Origin: Prorocentrum cordatum
Taxonomy: Eukaryota; Sar; Dinophyceae; Prorocentrales; Prorocentraceae
Length of the DNA: 64,000 bases
Assembly (NCBI GenBank): GCA_963575745.1
Contig: CAUYUJ010019262.1
Span: 89,468-153,467 of the forward strand
Reading direction: 5' to 3'
This document shows positions 30,649 to 41,756 of the stretch, piece after piece. Below the pieces are notes generated by a model that was not told the origin of the DNA, searched no databases, and was given only the letters and a program-made list of their open reading frames with translations. Positions within the stretch are counted from its first letter, which is position 1. Every line of letters starts with the position of its first letter. Made by a program: the position numbers and the translations under genes.

Positions 30649-31985
30649 TGCATGCTCTCGAGAGGTTGTGCGCGGGTGCCGCAGGTCCCGGGCCTTCGGT
30701 GCCCCGGACGGGCCTCCAGAGGTTCTCAGATGGATCCACGCGGCAGGTCTCCGCCGTCCTGTTGTCTTGCTGCGCGGTGGCGGGCGACGTCTGGGGAGGA
30801 GGGGGAAGGAGGGGGCGGAGGATGTTGGCTCCAGGGGTGGACCTAAACTGTGTTTCGGCGATGTCGTGGGCCGTCTTCGTTTCGATTTCGTTTCGAGTTA
30901 CGGGCGGATTGGAGACAAAACGAGGGAAAACGAAAACACAACGAAAACGAATAACACCGTTGAGGTTCAGCCCTGGTTGGCGCCTCCGAAGTTGCCCGCA
31001 CCGAGGAGATGGACACGCAGCGAGCGGACGCCGACGCCTCCATCATGCAGCTGGAGGACCGCGCCGCCCGCCATCGGGGAGGCAAGAGGGGGAGGAGTAG
31101 AAAGCAGGAGGACGAGGACGAGGGTGATGATGAGGAGGTGGATGATGACAGACCAACAAGAAGTATGGACGCTCCGCGTGCCCTCGGCAGACCATCCAGA
31201 AACGATGGCGAGGGGAGTTGTTTGGAGGAGGGGCGTTGGTAAGCACGTAGTGAAGAAGTAAGGAGAAGCAACGGTGACATTAGACCTCGGCGAGCCTCTT
31301 GGAGCCATCTTGATGCCGTTCTGGAAGCCGTCTAGGCTTTTTTGGGCCCATCTTGGGGGACTTGGGAGTATTATTTGGGCCATCTTGGAGGCCAACGATC
31401 AAAGAAGCGGGGGTTCTTAATTGCGCCACTTCCCGTCTGAGCCCTCAAAACGCCTCTGGAGGCTCTCTTGGAGCGCTTTGGGGGCCCTCGTGGGGCTCTC
31501 CTAGGCCATCTTGAGAGCTTGCCAGAGTCAAAATAGCGAGAAGGCCACACACATTGATATCCCATAGGTTTGGTAATGATTTGGAGCTCTCGGGGGTGTC
31601 TTCGGGAGGCTCCGAGGCCACTTGGAGCCGTCTTAAGGCGTTATGGGGGCCTTTTGGAGGCGCGCTGGAGGCTGTACTGAGCCTTCCTGAACCCATTCAA
31701 ATGTGAATTGAAGTTCACCGATTCTGCTGTGAATTCTTCTGGGAATTCCCGCACGTGACGTTGTACACCCACGTGCTGCGGAGTGCACTGCCCATTGAAC
31801 AACTATGATGTTGAACTTTGACCAGTGTTTGTTCTATGGTTTGCATGCTGCCCGCAGTCCTTGCCCAGAGTAGCAGTGGCCCAACAGTTGGCACTGCGAC
31901 CTGGCATCGTTGCGTGTACACCTCGTGCCCGTAGCTGCTCTGGCACCTGAGCCCGGCAGAGAGATCGCCTCATGCAGTCAAGACT
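30649..31985. other. intergenic, weak coding signal
   Basis: One frame at 30990-31240 (MDTQRADADASIMQLEDRAA, then a Glu/Asp-rich run) is a possible small exon, unrecognised. From 31280 to 31690 degenerate GGAGCC.TCTTGG units resemble those inside the 30224-30622 insertion. Otherwise I see nothing. Confidence 0.3.
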
Positions 31986-32147
31986 CAGGAGAGGAAAAAA
32001 CACAGACACAATTAATCTTCGATTCCCCAGAAAATATTGGAAAATATGGGAAGTTGGGGGGAAGACAGAAACCCAGAAAATATGTGAAAATATGGGGAAT
32101 ATGTTTATTTGTGTGTATTGATTTGTGTGTCCCAGGGCCCCTTCAAA
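31986..32147 (+). mobile_element. F4 short element, copy c
   Basis: It starts CAGGAGAGGAAAAAACACAG and ends GTGTGTCCCAGGGCCCCTTCA. It is complete and close to copy a; the AATATTGGAAAATATGGG and AAAATATGTGAAAATATGGG boxes are clear. Confidence 0.8.
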
Positions 32148-33235
32148 GACGTTGAAAAATAAGACCGCCTCAGGCTCAGGATGTGGCCCTCGATGTCGGG
32201 CCGCTCCTCCGATCTGGGCTGGACGACCTCTTCGCGACTAGCACGATGGCTGTAGGTCAGGAGCGAAAGAAGGACGTACATGTACATGAATCCACGCTGG
32301 TTTCGAGAGCACGCATTGCACAAATGTTCGGTATAACGCGGCCGGTCTCGCGAATCGAGGGGCCGTGTTCATGTACATAGCTCATAGCTGGGCGCGTACG
32401 TCCTTTGTGGGCTCCCTACTGATGGTAGCACGATGGCTGTAGGAGCTTGCGTTTACCTTACTCAGAGCGTGAAATACCTACCCCGCTTTCGCTTCCAGGC
32501 AAAACCAGGTCATACCACGCGCCTCCTCGTCGAGCGGCCTGACCAGTACAGGCCGTAGTTTGGCATCGCTTGGTATCTCTTGGAAGCGAGGGTGGTCAAA
32601 AGCGAGGTAGGTCTGTTTGCCCTCTAGTTTACCTTCCGCCGCGTAAGCCTGCCACCTCCAAGCGATCCGCAGTGCTGGTGCCGCTGAGTGTGGTGCTGGC
32701 CAAGGTGGCCGTCGGGCGTACAGCCAGCAGGGACGGCAGCTGCGGTGCGGGTTGCGGACATGTTGGGCAAATCCTCAGCGTTTTAAGATACGCATTCGAA
32801 GGCAGGGGCATGGTGTAATTTTGCCAACCATCAGATGTCCCGCTTCTTTCCCAAGCTCGAGAGGTTGTGTGACATCACATGAGGCTGTCGCAATTGGCAC
32901 TCGCCGTTGGCTTGGGTTGCGATCCTGCCGCAATTTGGCGACAGGTGTTCAACGGTATCCTCTCGCTGTGTGGCCTCCACCGAAGGTGGCTGAACTGCGG
33001 AGGTGGTCCCCGACGCATGCACTTCCCGACGCGCACGGACAACCATGACTGGTATGGGTGCCAGACGGCACAGTTAGAACACGTGTTGGTGGGCGCCGTA
33101 CCCGGCCTCCCAGTTGTTTTTTCAGGCCCGCGTCTTGAGCAGTGAGAAATGGAGTCTCCCACGTGCGTCACCACGGGCCGCCGACGCTCTTATTCAGGAC
33201 GATCGGTGTGCTTGTGCTCGTCTTCACGGCCTGCT
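32148..33235. other. intergenic, no gene recognised
   Basis: TAGCACGATGGCTGTAGG is present twice (32239-32256 and 32427-32444). Only short frames with no recognisable domain. Confidence 0.3.
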
Positions 33236-33330
33236 TCTCCTCTTCCTCCTCCCTCCTCCCTCCTCTCTCCTCTCTCCTCCCTCCTCCCTCCTCCCTCCTC
33301 CTCCTCCTCCTCCTCCCCCTCCTGGGATTG
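33236..33330. repeat. TCC/CTCCTCC microsatellite
   Basis: Polypyrimidine tract of about 95 bases, plus strand. Confidence 0.85.
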
Positions 33331-34094
33331 CCGAGCATGCGCATAACGGTAAGAGTTGAGCGTCGCCACCAATAAGATAGATACACCTTCCATGCGGACG
33401 CGCCCGATGCTTGAGCACTCGTGTTGCCGAACTGTCATGGCGTTCAGTTCGTGGTGGACCAAATCAGAGTGGCATCGCATGGCATGTGTTGCTGGCCCGC
33501 TGCTCGCTGCAAGTCGGGCCACCGGGACAGATCGGCACACGCTGTGTGGCGGGGCGTCGAGCACCGAACGAAGGCTGTAACATGTGTCACCTTTCGTTTC
33601 TGTTCCTTCAGGGGTGTTCGTGTTCCTCCTCCTCCTCCTCCTCCACGGCTTAACGCTCGTTACCCAGACACACACCCCGGGTAACGCTAACGATCGTGCT
33701 GGGGGGGGGGGCCCGGGCCCGCCCCTACATGTTGGGAGCGGGCCCCCCGGAGGTATGGCGCTGTGCTCACAGGCATGGCGTGGACTGAACGGCACGCACT
33801 GGTGCTCACAAACGTGTTGTGGCGCTCGCAGGCTCCCAACCTGCTGCGGCCTCCGAGCTCACAGGCACGGCGTGGCGTTGAAAGTTGAACGGCATGTTTG
33901 GTTGCTCACATGCGCGTTGTGGCGCTTGCAGGCTAGTTATTGCGGTGCGCACAGGTCAGGCGGACTCACTGCCAAGGTGCTCCACTCGGAGGGCGGCGGG
34001 TCGGCTGGGCGGGAGGGCCGCCGTTGCCTCTGGGAGGTCGTCGCCGCCGCCCCACCTCCCACCTCCACCCGCCGCTAGTTCGCTCACAGTTTCC
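33331..34094. other. intergenic with degenerate GCTCACA(G)GC repeats
   Basis: From 33755 to 33960 short units of the type GGTGCTCACAGGC.TGGCGT recur irregularly and resemble the minisatellite at 34750-34975. A TCC run lies at 33627-33645. No gene is seen. Confidence 0.35.
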
Positions 34095-34229
34095 TTGGCG
34101 TCGCTCGGACGTGTGCATGTTTCCTTCGGCGAGGGCTATCGAGAAGCATTCCTGATCATTTGGCGAAAAAAAACCACGCACGACCCCCCCCCAAAAAGCA
34201 CAGGGAATGGACGTCCGAGCGATGGCCAG
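34095..34229 (+). mobile_element. F3 inverted-repeat element, copy b
   Basis: Ends TTGGCGTCGCTCGGACGT and ACGTCCGAGCGATGGCCA. GTTTC lies directly outside both borders, a likely target duplication. Interior boxes agree with the other F3 copies. Confidence 0.8.
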
Positions 34230-34366
34230 TTTCACAGATGCAGAATGTGGAGGCTCCCTTCCCACTGGCCATGGCCTCGTGGCCGCGCCGCGTTGACGCG
34301 GCGGCGACGCCGGCGCTGGCGTCCAAGGCGGATCGCGACCCAGGGGGCCGTTTCGGGACCCGGGAC

Positions 34367-34416
<50 letters not shown>

Positions 34417-34749
34417 CAATGCAGCTGGCGATGGCTCAGCTACCACAGGCTGGTTCGACCAGTTTTCCGTAAGTGCGAAATGCGGTCTCTTTCTTCCTTT
34501 TGGCCAGTGCCCGGTTGCGGGGCGATCCGGCCAAAGCGCCTAATAAAGACGCCCGCCTTCTCCAGAGTACCCTTGTGTGTCCTGCCTCTGCGGCCTGTCC
34601 TTTGCTGTTTTCATTGGCCAGCTTTTGCCAACAAGTCCCAACTTCGGTTTCCTCAGGGTTTTGCGTGCGTGCCACCCGTCCTGAATGCACGTCTTGATTG
34701 TAGACCCACCGCCATGGAGAAGATGAAGACCGGGCGGTCCGGCGCCTTC
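34230..34749. other. intergenic with TCG microsatellite
   Basis: A (GTC)n/(TCG)n run occupies 34367-34415. A short frame before it (NVEAPFPLAMASWPRRVD and onward) is Ala-rich and could be an exon after the F3 element, but nothing identifies it. Confidence 0.35.
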
Positions 34750-34975
34750 TCCCGCAGACGTTGTGGTGTGCGCACGCGCTGTGGCTCACGCAGGCAACGT
34801 GGTGCACACTGGCGCTGTGTTGCGCAGGGCTGCTGCGGTGTATACAGGCGTTGTGGTGTACTCAAGCGCTGTGGTGCACGCAGGCATTGTGTACACCGAC
34901 GTTGTGTTGCACGCGGCTGCTGTGATGTACACAGGCGTTGTGGTGCACGCAGGCGTTGTGGTGCACGCGTGTCGA
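34750..34975. repeat. 18-bp minisatellite, block 1
   Basis: Tandem degenerate units of GTTGTGGTGCACGCAGGC, about a dozen copies, in phase with six codons (VVVHAG). Because 18 is a multiple of three the array is open in one frame on each strand, which need not mean it is translated. Confidence 0.75.
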
Positions 34976-35019
34976 GTTCTCCCGGCGCTCCAAGTTGTTA
35001 GAAACGTGTACATAAAACA

Positions 35020-35215
35020 ATTGTCTTCTGAGGAATCCAGAGGCGCTCCGCTTTCCATTGCGATTCCATTTAAACATATACATAAAAACGTGTGTTGTGG
35101 AATCCAGGGGCGCTCCATTTTTCATAGGGTTTTGTTTAAACATCCTATCGTGGACAATGCGTGTCTGTAGAATCCAGGGGCGCTTCACTTTCCACAGAGT
35201 TTTCTTTCAAACCCT
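35020..35215. repeat. three tandem units of about 65-72 bp
   Basis: GAATCCAGRGGCGCTYC followed by YTTTYCAT and a GTTTAAACAT-like end recurs starting at about 35033, 35100 and 35171. The spacer is A/T-rich with GTTTAAAC-type palindromes. A fourth, degraded unit (AGTGGAATATTGAGGTGATC) follows at 35236. Confidence 0.7.
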
Positions 35216-35264
35216 TATATCAAATATTTGCTAGAGTGGAATATTGAGGTGATCCGTTTTCACG

Positions 35265-35460
35265 GTGTTGCGCGCACAGTTGCTGCAGTATGCACAGGCA
35301 CCGCGGTGTGCATAGGCGACGTAGTGCTGCAGTGTACGCGGTTGTTGTGGTTTGGGGAGGCAGTTTGGTGCGTACGCCGATGGCGCTGCGTTGCACGCAG
35401 GCATTGTGCATTGGGCATTGTTACAGGAGCGCGGTGCACACAGGCGACTGATGCGCCGGT
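35265..35460. repeat. 18-bp minisatellite, block 2
   Basis: Degenerate units of the same GTTGTGGTGCACGCAGGC family resume after the 65-72 bp tandem units, so one array was probably interrupted by them. Confidence 0.6.
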
Positions 35461-36285
35461 GGCGCGGACGCACCCTGGCTGGCGCACGCCACGGCCGCCG
35501 TTACCGTTACCCTCCCGCCCGACCCCCCTTTGGGTAATGGCCGTTACCCGGGAACTTAAACCGAAAACAGAACGGTCATTTTGGAGCTGTTCTGCGGGGC
35601 CTTTTGAGACCGTTTTGGGCCGTCTTGATGCTGTCAGGGGGGGTCTCGTGAGGCCCATCGCCGTCAGGGGGGTCTCGTGAGGCTGTCTTGGGCTCTCGGG
35701 GCCCCCTTCGGTCATCATGGGGCCCTCCTGGGCCGTACCAGCGCACTGCGTTCCAGTCGCCAGAGATTTTCGAAGAGGATCAGGAGGAGGAGGAGGAGGG
35801 GGAGGAGGAGGAGGAGGAGGCGATAGAAGAGGAGGGGGAGGAGGTCTGGCTAGTCCTGCCCCCTTCGGTGGGGGGGTGCAGTGTAATTGGGTTCGTGGGT
35901 TGCGCGGCGGGGGGGGGTTCTGGATTTGCCCGTCCTGTGACACCCCCGTTCTGGGGCTATCTGTCGTTTCCCTACGCCCCCCCTGTTGTCACCCTCTCCC
36001 GCCCTTGTCCGCACGACCTCTTCTTGTTTGGTCAAAAGATACAAAAGACCCCGTTCCTACTTCTTTATAAAGGGATTCGGGGGTGGACAGACCTCCTACC
36101 CTGACACGTCGATTAAGGAATTGGCCGTATTCGGTTCGCGAGAGGGCGTCGCGGCCGTCATTTTTGCGGGTCCAGGTCCGTCGGTTTCGGTCCCAGGTCG
36201 TTTTCACTAACGGGAGGTCTACTAAAGGGAGGTTTGTCCACCGCCGAGGGATCCCCCCTGTCGCACCCGCAGACGCGTCCGGAGG
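35461..36285. other. intergenic with GGA run
   Basis: GGGGGGTCTCGTGAGGC is duplicated (about 35638 and 35668). A GGA run lies at 35778-35850. Short degenerate units like those in 31.3-31.7 kb occur at 35580-35720. No gene. Confidence 0.35.
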
Positions 36286-37015
36286 CGAGAGGGCGGGCTG
36301 GGCGTTTCGCTTGGGATCTGCGCGCCATATATCACCGCGAAGCTTGAGATTCGGAAAAAGTTTCAACGGTGAAAGGCGGGCCGTTCTCAAGATTGCGCTC
36401 TCGCTTTAGCGCCGCGTTCATTCGTTGTAAACGCCTGCAGCAGCTTCAAGTATGCAGTGCGGGCCGTTGTCTAACTCGAACTCTCGCCTTAGCGCCTCAC
36501 ACATTCGTCGTAAACGTTTGCAGCAGATTCAAGGATTCAGGGAGGCTCCTTTTCAGAATGTGGCTCCCGCCTCAGCGCCGCGTACATGCGCTTAAAACGT
36601 GTTCAATGTTTCACGGGTTCGAAGGGTTGAAGTCGAAGAAACTGCGTTTTGGCACGATGTATGTTCAGGACAACAGAACGTGGGCTCGCGGTTTCGAAAG
36701 TCTAGGAATGGTGTTCTGGCATGATTCAGGGTTGTCCGCGCACAACAGTCGCATTAATTCGCGGCGCTGAAGTCCCAAAAGGTAAGTTGGCCCGAGCTGC
36801 GAGTTTCAGAGCAATTGCGGAAATTTAAGGGTTCCCGAACCCGATCGAATTTCCAATGTGAAATTGTTGTTCCAGTTGTCTTGTCCTGGTCCTGACGAGG
36901 CATCTCCCCTATGAGGGACCCATGAAGACCTTGGAGGGACCTATGAAGACGGAAATTGGGGGGAGTGGGCGTGTTTTGCAGCATCGTTGACGCGCCCTCG
37001 ATTTACACTGGTCCT
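36286..37015 (+). repeat. composite dispersed repeat, copy D
   Basis: It starts GGGCGGGCTGGGCGTTTCGC, then four or five monomers (GGGCCGTTCTCAAGATTGCG; CAGCAGCTTCAAG; AGCGCCGCGTACATGCG), an A/T-richer 3' part and the tail ATCGTTGACGCG..CGATTTACACTGGTCC followed by pyrimidine repeat. Confidence 0.7.
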
Positions 37016-37299
37016 CCCCCTCCACCTCCAGGACGGTCTGTTCGTTGCTCGATGCTGGGGCTGCGTGGGGCCCTCATGTCCGCCCATGCGTGAGTTCGGG
37101 GGGGGGGGGAGGCTCGTGCATACCGTCTCCGAGCACCCAGATAGGCTGTCGGGTCGGCTCTGGACGGTGCTGGCTGGCTCCTTGTCGTCCTGCCTCCTTC
37201 GGACTGGGCTGGGAAGTGGAGGGGAAGGCGAATATCAAGAAAAAATGTGAAAGGAGATGGGAAGTCCTGGGACATGTGTCGCTTTATTCAAAGTCCCTT
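37016..37299. other. intergenic, no gene recognised
   Basis: GATGGGAAGTCCTGGGACATGTG (37256) is echoed by GATGGGGAGTCCTGGGGCACG (37547). No gene. Confidence 0.3.
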
Positions 37300-37540
37300 G
37301 TTAATCGTCCCCCGGGTCCGGTTTTTTTAAGCGCCTTTTTTGTAACTGTGGGGGTCCGGTTTATTAGGGCGCTTTCTTTGGATTGGAGGTTAGGGGGTCC
37401 GGTTTATTGAGACGCCCTGTCGAAGAGGGGGGTCCGGAATAGGAGGTCGCATTTGGAGGGGGGTCCGGTTTTCTTGGGGTGGGGGGGGTCGATTAATATG
37501 GGATCTGGAGCATCTGTGTGTCCCCAGGCCCCTTCAAATC
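37300..37540. repeat. degenerate tandem GGGGGTCCGGTTTATT units
   Basis: GGGTCCGGTTT occurs about five times between 37314 and 37470 at 30-50 bp spacing, most with a following GGGCGC.TTTTTT box. It ends with a TGTGTCCCCAGGCCCCTTCA that matches the F4 right end (37518-37537). Confidence 0.6.
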
Positions 37541-37727
37541 AAGCAGATGGGGAGTCCTGGGGCACGTGTCTCTTCCCCGAGCCCGCCCGAGGGCGCCGAA
37601 CCAATTCCGTGCATGCGGCTGGGCTGCGAGCCGCGCGCCTGGCTCTCCCCCTCCCCGCTCCCTCCCCCCCGCCGCCTCCTGCCCGCCGCCTGCGCCGAGG
37701 CAGCGGCGGGGGCCTCCCCGTGGCGAA
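37541..37727. other. GC-rich stretch, no gene recognised
   Basis: Open frames are composition-driven. A frame reading MSPGPFKSS onward continues into the GGA tract. Nothing is identifiable. Confidence 0.25.
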
Positions 37728-38014
37728 GGTGAGGAGGAGGAGGAGGAGGGAGGAGGAGGAGGAGGAGGAGGAGGAGGAGGAGGAGGGGGAGGGAGGAGGG
37801 AGGAGGAGGAGGAGGAGGAGGAGGAAAGAGGAGGAGGAGGAGGAGGAGGAGGAGGAGGAAGGAGGAGGAAGGAGGAGGGAGGAGGAGGAGAGGAGGAGGA
37901 GGAGGAGGAGGAGGAGGAGGAGGAGGAGGAGGAGGAGGAGGAGGGAGGAGGAGGGAGGAGGGAGGAGGGAGGAGGAGGGAGGAGGAGGAAGAGGAGGAGG
38001 AGGAGGAGGAGGAA

Positions 38015-38052
<38 letters not shown>

Positions 38053-38515
38053 GGAAGGAGGAGGAGGAGGAGGAGGGAGGAGGAGGAGGAGCAGGAGGAG
38101 GAGGAGGAGGGAGGAGGAGGGAGGAGGTGGCGGGGGGGAGGCGTCCCCCGGGCCCCTTCTAGTCAAGCAGCACGCCGGGCCTTCCCGGCCCTCGGTGGGT
38201 GCTCGGCCGGGGGCCGCCGCCGGGCACGCCCTCCGTGGGCGCCCGGTGTGCGGGCGGCTCTCGTGGTCGAGCGGGGCTGGGAGGCCAGGACCAGGGATGA
38301 AGGCGATCCAGAGCGCTCCTCCTCCTCCTCATCATCCTCCTCCTCCTCCTCCTCCTCCTCCTCCTGCTCCTCATCCTGCTCCTCCTCCTCCTCGTCTCCT
38401 CCTCCTCCCCTCCTCCCCCTCATCCTCCCCCTCCTCCTCCTCCTCCTCCTCTTCTCCTCCTGTTTTTCTCTTCCTGCTATTCCTCCTGCTCCTCCTCCTG
38501 CTCCTCCGCCCCCCT
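37728..38515. repeat. opposed GGA (37728-38130) and TCC (38320-38515) tracts
   Basis: About 400 bases of GGA repeat are followed, after about 190 bases of GC-rich sequence, by about 190 bases of TCC repeat. The spacer begins with CCCCCGGGCCCCTTCTAGTCAAGCAG, an F4-like right end. The opposed repeats can pair as a hairpin. Confidence 0.85.
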
Positions 38516-39360
38516 TCCTAGGTCCGTTCCAGAGCGTTCAGGAACGCTCTCGGAGCGTCCCAACGCCCTGAGAAGGCCGCGGCTCTCGAGACGTCTTCCA
38601 GAGCCGCCAGATCTCAGATATTGTCGATCCATCCCCGTCCAGATTGATACTCGTCCTGATTTCGCCATGCCTCCCCCTCCTCCTCGAGATCGTGTTTTTG
38701 TTACCCTCTTGGCCATAGCGCGCGTTACAGTCAACCATGATTGGACCATGATATAGTAAGGATGGGGCAACTTTCCAAGGCTACTCTTGCATCCTTGCCC
38801 CTTCGGTATTCGGCAACCATCGGCATTATGCTGCGCTCCGCACGGAAACGCCGACATGGCGTTCCAAGGCCCTTGCATCCTTACCGCGCATCCTTAATAT
38901 CCTGGTCGAGTGTATGCCCGTTACCCTTCCCCCCTCCCCCCTCCCCCCCTAACGTAACGCTCCCCCCTCAGTGCGTCCCCAGCGCTGCCGCAGTGCGTCC
39001 GTGTCACCACAGGCTTGGGGGGGGGGGGGGGGGGGCGCTACGTTATGCCCCCTCCCGTCCCACCCCACCCCTCCCCCCCATAACACCTCTTACACCCGCG
39101 AATAGAACAATGCGCTCGGGAAGCCAGGGCGCCTGGGGGCCCAGACATCTGACGTCTTCGGTGTTTCAAGCCGGGCCTCCGGAAGTCCCGACCCTTCCCC
39201 CAGGGCTGGCTTGTCCTCCGATTGCACAGCGCGCGTCGGAGCGCGGCCCCCGCGGCCCGGGGCAGGAGCAGAAGCGCGGCCTGAAGGCGCGTGGGCGGGC
39301 GCGCGGCGCCGGGCCTGGGGAGCACCGCCCGCGGCACATATTTCGGAGGGCTTTCTCCGC
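38516..39360. other. intergenic with G-run hairpin
   Basis: Includes the second copy of the 17062-17130 repeat (38725-38800). CCTAACGTAACGCTCCCCCC (38950-38970) is the approximate inverse of GGGGGGCGCTACGTTATG (after 39028), enclosing a run of about 19 G. No gene. Confidence 0.4.
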
Positions 39361-40410
39361 GAGGAGGAGGAGGAGAAGGAGCACGGAGAGGAGGAAGAAG
39401 GGGTGAGATGAGCAAGCGGCTTGAATCCAGGTAGGAGGAAGAAGAGGAGAAGGAGGAGGAGCAGGAGGAGGAGGAGCAGGAGGAGGAGGAGGAGGAGGCT
39501 AGGCAGGCAGGGCGTAAATGGGGGTGGCTCATCTCGATGCCCTAGCTGATCAGTGCGAGCGTCGGGCGTCGTGCTGACAGCGTTCGGCGCTTGAGGAAGA
39601 GGAGGAGGAGGAGGACGACGACGACAAAGACAAAGACGACAACAGCGACGACGAGGGGAGGACGAGGAGGAGGAGGAGGAGGAGGAGGAGGCTCAGGAGG
39701 TACGGGGCTGAGGGGGTAGGAGGAGGGTGATAGGGGGGAGGAGGAGGAGGGAAGGAGAAGGTTAAGGGGGGAGGAGGAGGGTGAGGAGGAGGTGAGGGGA
39801 GGAGGAAGGTGAGGGGAGGATGAGGGTGGGGGGAGGAGCCAGAAACAGATGAGATGAATGAGGAGGAGGTGGAGGAGGAGGAGCAGCAGCAGCAGAAGGA
39901 GGAGGAGGAAGAGGAGAGAGGAGGGAGGAGGAGGAGGAGGGAGAGGAGGAGGAGGGGGGAGGAGGAGGAGGAGGAGGAGGAGGAGGAGGAGGAGGAGGAG
40001 AGAAGAGCAGGAGGAGGAGCAGGAGAGGAGGGGAGGAGGGGAGGATAAGAAGGAGGAATAAAAGAGGAGGAGAGAGGAGGAGGAGGAGGAGGAGGAGGAG
40101 GAGGAGGAGGAGGAGGAGGAGAACGACGACGACGACGACAAAGACGAAGAGGGCGGCGGCGGCGACGAAGAGGGGGGGGGGGGAGGGGGAGGAGGAGGGG
40201 AGGGAGGTACGAGGCTGAGGGCGAGGCTGCGGGGCGAGGGACGGGGGCCGAGGGCCGAGGAGGGGAAGGGGGGAGGAGGAGGGTGAGGAGGAGGAGGAGG
40301 AGGAGGAGGAGGAGGAGGAGGAGGAGGAGGCGAGGGGTGAGGGGAGGAGGAGGAGGAGGAAGAGGAGGAAGAGGAAGAGGGGGAGGTTGAGGAGGAGGAG
40401 GAAGAAATTA
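39361..40410. repeat. long GGA-rich purine tracts
   Basis: Purine-only or nearly purine-only sequence in several blocks (39361-39500, 39595-40410) broken by GACGAC and GGTGAGG units. Long frames on both strands are artefacts. Confidence 0.9.
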
Positions 40411-41086
40411 GCCTGGCGAAGGACCCAACCATATGCAGCTGCGAGTACCGCACGGATATGAGACGAAGGAGGGGGCACGCAAACTGGGCCCCTCTTCTCA
40501 TAGGCACCGCGCCACTGCATGGACGAGGCGCAGGGCAACGCGGGCAGGAGGTGGCGGGCGGAGGAGGAGAGCTCACTGGGGCGAGCCAACACATCAGTAT
40601 CATCATCGCATCATGAGACCTGTTACTGGGCACGCAGGAAGAGGTGACGGAGACACCGTGTAGATGTCGAAGGCAGGTCAGCAGCGGCAGAAACGAGACG
40701 GGGAAGCGCGCGGTCAAGAAGCGATGGGAAGCAGGAGGAGCGAGAGACGAGGGGAGACGTTTTTGCCTCCAGACCGACAGCGAGCCACGCAGAATGCAGC
40801 GCGCAGGCGGCGCCGCGCGAAAGTGCCTGGGAAGTCCTCGCCGACGCGGTCTGGTCATCCCGAGGGAATCCCATCGACGCGCGGGGGTTGTCCACTGCGA
40901 CTCTGTGTCAACGGATAGCGCCCCCGTACTGCGTGGCGAGGCGTGCGAAAATGGCGCGATCTGGGTGAAATCCCCCGACAGGCGCCGGTCATCCTCTGGC
41001 GAGAAATCCCGACGACGAGCTGGGGTCATCCAAGCGTCAGCGACAACCAGCGCGCGCCGCTGGCTCGTGCGGGGCCGCTCCCCAGG
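40411..41086. other. intergenic, no gene recognised
   Basis: GC-rich, open on both strands in places, no recognised motif. It lies just downstream of the minus-strand helicase stop at 41087, so part is probably its 3' UTR. Confidence 0.3.
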
Positions 41087-41738
41087 TCAGGCCTCGCGGA
41101 TGAACTCGCTGAAGCCCAGCTCTCTGGCGAGGGCCGTCGCCTCCCTCCTGCGCCGCTTCGCGCGCGCAGCAAACTGCTCCAGCTGCTTCCGCAAGCCCTC
41201 CGGCGGCCCTGCCAGGAAGAACTCGATGAGCGGCGCCCGCACGAGCAGGAGATCCTCGTGGCGTGTGGCGCGCGAGAGCAGCGCGTAGAGCTCCAGCCAC
41301 CAGTCGTCGTCTTCCTTCTCGCCGTTCCCGACCTCGTGGCGGCCGCAGTCCAGGATCACGCCTGGGCGGCGCCGGTCGAGGGAGCGGCGCGCAAGACAGC
41401 CGACGGCCCAGGGCGAGAGTCCACGGGGCCGAGAAGGTCCGGCTGCGGACCGCTCGCGTTCGAAGGGTTCGGCCGTAGACTGCCCGGTGGCGCCGTTCCC
41501 CCGCCCCGCCGCCTTCCCGGGTGCGCCCCTGGCACGCCACCGTGGCGATGACCCTGCCGTGTGAAAACGGGAAGCCCGTCCGGGCGACCTTGGAGGTGCG
41601 GACGGTGAACGGCTCCGACGCGCGGGGCTCGATGAACACCAGCGGGCCCGTGAGGTCCCCCGTGGGGCTGTCGTCGTGGCGCTTCAGGTCGTCCACGAAG
41701 GGCGCGCCCGCGTACTTCTCCATGCGCACCCAGAACCC
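41087..41738 (-). CDS. C-terminal exons of a superfamily-1 helicase-like protein (partial)
   Basis: Two exons on the minus strand: 41738-41513 and 41361-41087, joined across a 151-bp GC-AG intron (41512-41362) that restores the frame (TRE|GVILDCGR). The first exon contains VIATVACQGRT, matching motif V of SF1 helicases (usually TVHACQGxT; the His is absent here). The second contains WWLELYALLSRATRHEDLLL, matching motif VI, then a Leu/Arg-rich C-terminal helix ending FIREA. The stop is at 41087-41089. The exon start at 41738 follows a CAG acceptor; the upstream exons with ATP-binding motifs are not found in the window. It resembles Pif1/RecD-like helicases but the subfamily is uncertain. Confidence 0.65.
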
Positions 41739-41756
41739 CTGGGGCGAGCGCGTGTG

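Noticed and set aside
39542-41029. Minus-strand frame of 495 codons, Pro/Ser/Leu-rich
   Set aside because: Most of it is TCC repeat read in frame; the non-repeat start has no motif.
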